From: an uncultured bacterium
Lineage (GTDB): Bacteria > Patescibacteriota > Minisyncoccia > Phycocordibacterales > UBA2100
DNA: 10,559 bases
Assembly: GCA_903881205.1 (NCBI GenBank)
Contig: CAIRSC010000059.1
Span: forward strand, 1 to 10,559
Direction of reading: 5' to 3'
The position numbers were made by a program, and so were the translations under genes. The notes under the pieces are model-generated. The model was not told the origin of the DNA. It worked only from the letters and a program-made list of their open reading frames with translations, and did no database searches. Below are positions 7,058-10,559 of this stretch, piece after piece (the first letter of the stretch is position 1; each line of letters begins with the position of its first letter).

Positions 7058-8259
7058 TGATGCTGTATCGATTCAGTATGACCTCACATCGCTGGCGTAG
7101 AGCGGCGGCGGGAGTGTTGCTTATTGCAAGTATCTCAGGAGCTTTTTGTATCTACGGCCTGCAGTTCACGCCCTCACATATCGTCTCAAGGTGTTCGCGT
7201 GCGCAGTACCGTATGGTCTGCTACACCGACAGTATCAATGCGGTGATGCGGCATCGCGGACTCAGTGCGGCGTTCGATGTGCTCGCCGCCGCATATGCCG
7301 CAGACGCTGATTTCGCGGCATCTTGTCACGGCAATACCCACGATCTGGGGAATGCCGCCTACGAGCAGTACCATCGCACCGGCATGATCGAACTGACGCC
7401 GAAGGCCTCATATTGTGCGTATGGTTTTTATCACGGCTTCATGGAAGCACTCCTTGCACAGACACATGATCTCGATGAGGCCCGCGCGTTCTGCGCTTTT
7501 GCGGGCCGGCAGGTACCGGTGCCTGCCGGCTATGCTGAGGGTGCTTGCTATCACGGGATCGGGCACGGCGTCACCGACGGGTCGGTTCCGAGCGAATGGG
7601 GCAACGCCGAAGCGATGGCGGCACCGGGCTTGGCACTATGTTCCCAAGTCGCTCCGACTGACGAATGGCGCCGCCGTTGTTATTCCGGCGTTTTCAACTC
7701 CCTGGCTCTCTTGTACCGCGATCCCAAATACAAGCTCGATCCGCGGCACGATCCGTTCGGGATCTGTGGCTTGCAGGCGTACGACACCTTGGAAAAAGAA
7801 GCCTGCTACGGGGAAATGAATACGCTGGTCGTATTCATGGGACACAGGAATTTGGCGGCATCGCTCGCGTACACCAGATTTATTGCCGATGCACATTATC
7901 GGAGCCTTGCTACAAGAAGCGCGGCCGACTTCTACGTCAAATTAAGCGCCAGCGGATCCGCTCATATTTCCGTCGCAGATCTCGCCATGTGTCAGTCACT
8001 CGGAGCGCCGTTCGAGGATGATTGTATCGGCGGACTTACGGACGGCATATGGGAATTCGGCCAGCCGGGACGCCAATATGAACAGGCACTTGCGCTGTGC
8101 GGATCAAACGAATTGCCGTGGGATCGGTCGCAGGCTTGCTACGCACACATACAGGAGAGTGCGAGCATGCTCTATGGACCTGAGATCATCCCGAAGATAT
8201 GCGCACTCGTACCCGACCCTTTTAAAGTGCCGCCGTGCACTCCGGATACGCACGTATGA
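7054..8259 (+). CDS. Membrane-anchored His/Cys-rich hairpin-repeat protein, family copy 4 of 6
   Basis: 401 residues from ATG 7054 in an ATGA overlap. In-frame ATGs at 7057, 7060 and 7078 are also possible, so the exact N-terminus is uncertain. A basic stretch (SHRWRR) precedes the membrane segment (about residues 17-36). Motif I is CHGNTHDLGNAAY (C91, H92, H96), motif II GFYHGF (H127, with its Cys six residues upstream rather than two), motif III CYHGIGHGV (C165, H167, H171) and motif IV CYSGVFNSL. It has an additional Cys pair just after the membrane segment (RCSRAQYRMVCY), also present in the next two proteins. The 16 cysteines beyond the anchor form eight pairs. Between C251 and C313 lies a 61-residue Cys-free stretch, perhaps an extra hairpin without staple; the last copy of the cluster has one at the same place. 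Function unknown. Confidence 0.86.
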   Translation: MMMLYRFSMTSHRWRRAAAGVLLIASISGAFCIYGLQFTPSHIVSRCSRAQYRMVCYTDSINAVMRHRGLSAAFDVLAAAYAADADFAASCHGNTHDLGNAAYEQYHRTGMIELTPKASYCAYGFYHGFMEALLAQTHDLDEARAFCAFAGRQVPVPAGYAEGACYHGIGHGVTDGSVPSEWGNAEAMAAPGLALCSQVAPTDEWRRRCYSGVFNSLALLYRDPKYKLDPRHDPFGICGLQAYDTLEKEACYGEMNTLVVFMGHRNLAASLAYTRFIADAHYRSLATRSAADFYVKLSASGSAHISVADLAMCQSLGAPFEDDCIGGLTDGIWEFGQPGRQYEQALALCGSNELPWDRSQACYAHIQESASMLYGPEIIPKICALVPDPFKVPPCTPDTHV

Positions 8260-9452
8260 TATACAGAAGCATGTTCCGTAAAAAAACACCGATAATCGTC
8301 GGGGTATGCGTGCTCGTAGTAGGCCTTTTATGCACCGCTGGCATTCTGTGGCGTACGCATTCCGGTACGTCGACCGATTCCGCCGCCCGCCGGATCGTCA
8401 GTGCATGCAATACGATCGGAACCGATCACTCGGCATGCTACGAGGCCGAAGTCCCCACGCTGTATCCGGGTATGCCAGTCGCTCGTATATTTGATGTGGT
8501 GCGCGAAATACGCACGCTCGATTCGTCGTATCAGTTCTGCCACGTGCTCGGGCACAAAATAGGCGAGCGCGTGGTCGCGGAAGATCCCAATAGCTGGGTC
8601 GGTGCGATCCCGCTCAATCCGTCAGACGGGCTCTGTTCCAACGGATTCATTCACGGCGTCGTAGGAGGCAGGTTCCGTTCCGAAGTTCTCAATGATACGA
8701 CGATCGAGAAGTTTGTGCCTGATTTCATCCGCGCGTGCCAGGCACATGACGCGTGGACCCCGTCGGACCTCGATCGCGCGATTTGCTATCACGGCATGGG
8801 GCATTTGTTCGATTTCATCACCGACGCGAACATCCCAAAAGCGCTCGATCTGTGCAGTCGCGTTGCACCGGAGGCATACAGTCGCGTCTGTATCCAGGGA
8901 GTTTTTATGCAGATCTACCAGCCGCTGGAGCCTGACGACTACCAGCTCATCGCGCGAATGAAGGTGAAGCCGATGAAGGCCACGGTCCGCACGTTCTGTG
9001 CGACCTTTAAAGATCCTATTTATGTCGGATCATGCCTCGAAGAGAGTTGGCCGTTCTTCCAGAAAGAGATCACTGACGGTAGCGGTGTTGCATCATTCTG
9101 TTCGGGCCAGCCGAATACGAGGGAGACGGATCAGTGTTACGTATCAATGTCTGCGATCATCGGGCGGATGTCGCTCGACGACTCGTCGAAAGCGGCGGCG
9201 GCGTGTGACCGGTTTCCTACGACTCATCGCGAGACCTGCTATTCCTACACTGCCCAGGCAGTACTCGAAGAGGACCTTTCTGATAGTCGTAAAGCAATCG
9301 ATTTGTGCGAGCGAGCGGGGGATCCGGCTGCCGGGCAATGCATCTCGGATCTCGTAGGCCATGCCCACTTCACGTTCGGGAATAACACCAAAAAATACGA
9401 CGCGTTTTGCGCCGCGTTGCCGTCGACATCGCGCTGTATTGATGAACGGTAA
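8256..9452 (+). CDS. Membrane-anchored His/Cys-rich hairpin-repeat protein, family copy 5 of 6
   Basis: 398 residues from ATG 8256, again in an ATGA overlap; the frame is open slightly further upstream, but that would lie wholly inside the previous gene. Basic N-terminus (YRSMFRKK), membrane segment about residues 11-30. Motif I is CHVLGHKIGERV (C95, H96, H100), motif II GFIHGV (H133), motif III CYHGMGHLF (C177, H179, H183) and motif IV CIQGVFMQIY. It is the richest in staples: 18 cysteines after the anchor, in nine successive pairs, for example ALDLCSRVAPEAYSRVC and AIDLCERAGDPAAGQC. These show the repeat unit most clearly: a helix ending in AxxxC, a short loop, then a helix beginning with Cys and usually an aromatic residue. 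In motif III the Gly after the second His is Leu, unlike the four preceding copies. Function unknown. Confidence 0.87.
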   Translation: MIYRSMFRKKTPIIVGVCVLVVGLLCTAGILWRTHSGTSTDSAARRIVSACNTIGTDHSACYEAEVPTLYPGMPVARIFDVVREIRTLDSSYQFCHVLGHKIGERVVAEDPNSWVGAIPLNPSDGLCSNGFIHGVVGGRFRSEVLNDTTIEKFVPDFIRACQAHDAWTPSDLDRAICYHGMGHLFDFITDANIPKALDLCSRVAPEAYSRVCIQGVFMQIYQPLEPDDYQLIARMKVKPMKATVRTFCATFKDPIYVGSCLEESWPFFQKEITDGSGVASFCSGQPNTRETDQCYVSMSAIIGRMSLDDSSKAAAACDRFPTTHRETCYSYTAQAVLEEDLSDSRKAIDLCERAGDPAAGQCISDLVGHAHFTFGNNTKKYDAFCAALPSTSRCIDER

Positions 9453-9456
9453 TGAT

Positions 9457-10559
9457 ATGGTTACGCGAATCATACGGAGTTCCTCTCATTGGATGCATCA
9501 GCTAACAATAGCCCGCATCACGACCGGATTATTCTGCCTTCTGTGCGTCGTGGGGGTGTGTCCGAATGTCTACAAAACGGTTTCAATGCATAAAAAGATT
9601 GTCGATTGTAAGGGATCGGAAGCATGTTTCAGTCGTATCATGCTCGACACGGTAGCGAAGAACGACCTGAACGATGGCTTCAAATTTTTAGAGAGTGTCT
9701 ATGCTGACACTCCTTCATTTCGACCAGATTGTCATAACTTTACGTTACGAGTTACACAAGTTTTATATCTACGACACCCAGATTACCTGTCATTACCTGT
9801 AGCGCCGGATATCGTAACCTGTAATTACGGTTTTTTGCAGCAGTATCCCGCCTCCATATTGTTGGCAACGCACAACATCGCAGCGGCGCAAACATTTTGC
9901 AAACGCGTAGCGCGTTCGATTGGGGGCGCCGTACCGGGAGCGGAGGCGGAGTGTTATCGAGGGATAGGCAGAGGATTGCCATTCGTCGACGCATCGTCGC
10001 AGGGTGATCCGGTGCGTATGGCAGCATTCGCATTGCATGCATGCAAGGAATTGACGTCCGACCCCAATGATTACGGCACCTGTCTTTCGGGATTATTTAA
10101 CGTCATAGGCCGGACCGAGGTAGCAAGGCAATCGGGGCTTTCTGTAGAGGCGTCCGATCCGATGAGACTCTGTAAGATCCAGATCGACCAGGAAGCGCGC
10201 GATCGTTGTTTCGGGAATTTCAAGGCAACGGTGATATCTATGGTAGATGTGAACGATACTGCGTCAGCAGAGCACAGCATTCTCCGATTATACGGAGAAG
10301 GTGATTCAGCAACGACAAATGATGCAATATGGACAATTGGATACGAATGGGGACGTTCCAAGCTGGTCGCCGGTGCGCCGTTCGGGCCAGCGATTGCGGC
10401 TTGTGCAGCATTGTCTCCGGCGTCCATGCACGCTTGCTTCCAGGGAATATCCGTCGGCCTCGCAAAACACGGTGTACCGGGCGCGCAGCACATACTTATG
10501 ATTTCCTTTTGTAAGGCTGCCCGCGCGGCGATACCGGCATTGATTGCTTCGGACTGTCC
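9457..10559 (+). CDS. Membrane-anchored Cys-rich hairpin-repeat protein lacking most signature histidines, family copy 6 of 6 (3' end outside window)
   Basis: The frame stays open from about 9442 to the end of the window, giving at least 367 residues from ATG 9457, four bases after the preceding stop. ATG 9442 (overlapping the previous gene) and ATG 9493 (closer to the membrane segment, with GGAG 13 bases upstream) are alternatives. Membrane segment about residues 18-35. It aligns with its neighbours throughout: N-terminal pair DCKGSEACF, motif I CHNFTLRVTQVLY, motif II GFLQQY, motif III CYRGIGRGL, motif IV CLSGLFNVIG and later Cys pairs. Of the five signature histidines only H93 remains; the others are L97, Q128, R168 and R172. 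The Cys pairs and hydrophobic pattern are kept, so this looks like a selected structural or regulatory variant, not a decayed gene. Codons look slightly more AT-rich than in the upstream genes. Confidence 0.83.
   Translation, partial: MVTRIIRSSSHWMHQLTIARITTGLFCLLCVVGVCPNVYKTVSMHKKIVDCKGSEACFSRIMLDTVAKNDLNDGFKFLESVYADTPSFRPDCHNFTLRVTQVLYLRHPDYLSLPVAPDIVTCNYGFLQQYPASILLATHNIAAAQTFCKRVARSIGGAVPGAEAECYRGIGRGLPFVDASSQGDPVRMAAFALHACKELTSDPNDYGTCLSGLFNVIGRTEVARQSGLSVEASDPMRLCKIQIDQEARDRCFGNFKATVISMVDVNDTASAEHSILRLYGEGDSATTNDAIWTIGYEWGRSKLVAGAPFGPAIAACAALSPASMHACFQGISVGLAKHGVPGAQHILMISFCKAARAAIPALIASDC

Noticed and set aside
3736..9452. Multihaem cytochrome c
   Set aside because: The proteins are rich in Cys and His, but I see no CxxCH motif; Cys are in pairs 8 or more residues apart in most cases.
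1..10559. CRISPR arrays, tRNA or rRNA genes, insertion sequences, attachment sites
   Set aside because: No spaced direct repeats, cloverleaf-like segments, transposase frames or terminal inverted repeats were seen; coding sequence fills nearly the whole window.

Overview
The window reads almost entirely on the + strand. It is packed with ten head-to-tail genes (the first and last cut by the window edges), separated by a few bases or overlapping, with no visible terminator, RNA gene, CRISPR array or transposon. It looks like one long transcription unit, or part of one. The organism is probably a member of the Candidate Phyla Radiation (Patescibacteria, Parcubacteria-like). This is inferred from the glycine-rich secreted proteins, the density of signal-anchored proteins of unknown function and the very compact layout; no marker gene is present to prove it. 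TGA is used as a normal stop (four ATGA start/stop overlaps), which argues against the recoded Gracilibacteria/Absconditabacteria groups.

Region 1 (1-270) is the 3' end of a gene for an extracytoplasmic beta-sandwich domain with an HLHGEYH patch. Region 2 (about 319-3715) holds three paralogous secreted proteins. Each has a signal peptide, a low-complexity N-terminal part (glycine-rich in two, Tyr/Gln/Gly repeats in the third) and the same C-terminal module of about 140-150 residues, marked by SKGSGTF, HSFVESPDV and ISWQITGIRHDP. They look like surface fibre or adhesin-type proteins.

Region 3 (3736-10559) is the most remarkable part: six consecutive, divergent paralogues of a family I do not recognise. 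Each has one N-terminal membrane anchor followed by an extracytoplasmic domain of 300-370 residues. In the five complete copies this domain combines a five-histidine signature, HxxxHxxG ... xH ... CxHGxGH, with regularly spaced cysteine pairs (7 to 9 per protein). The pairs look like a disulfide-stapled stack of helical hairpins. The histidines lie in what should be the second helices of the first three hairpins, as expected for a metal or cofactor site. The sixth copy keeps the cysteine framework but has lost four of the five histidines.

The six genes fall into two subgroups. Genes 5-7 have motif I to II spacing of 32 residues and no extra N-terminal Cys pair. Genes 8-10 have spacing of 35-37 residues, an extra N-terminal Cys pair and Cys directly before the first His. 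Genes 6 and 7 are the closest pair. Four of the five internal junctions are ATGA overlaps with little or no Shine-Dalgarno sequence, suggesting translational coupling and co-ordinated production. A reasonable but unproven reading is an envelope-associated assembly in which secreted fibre proteins are made together with a set of disulfide-rich, His-containing anchored proteins.
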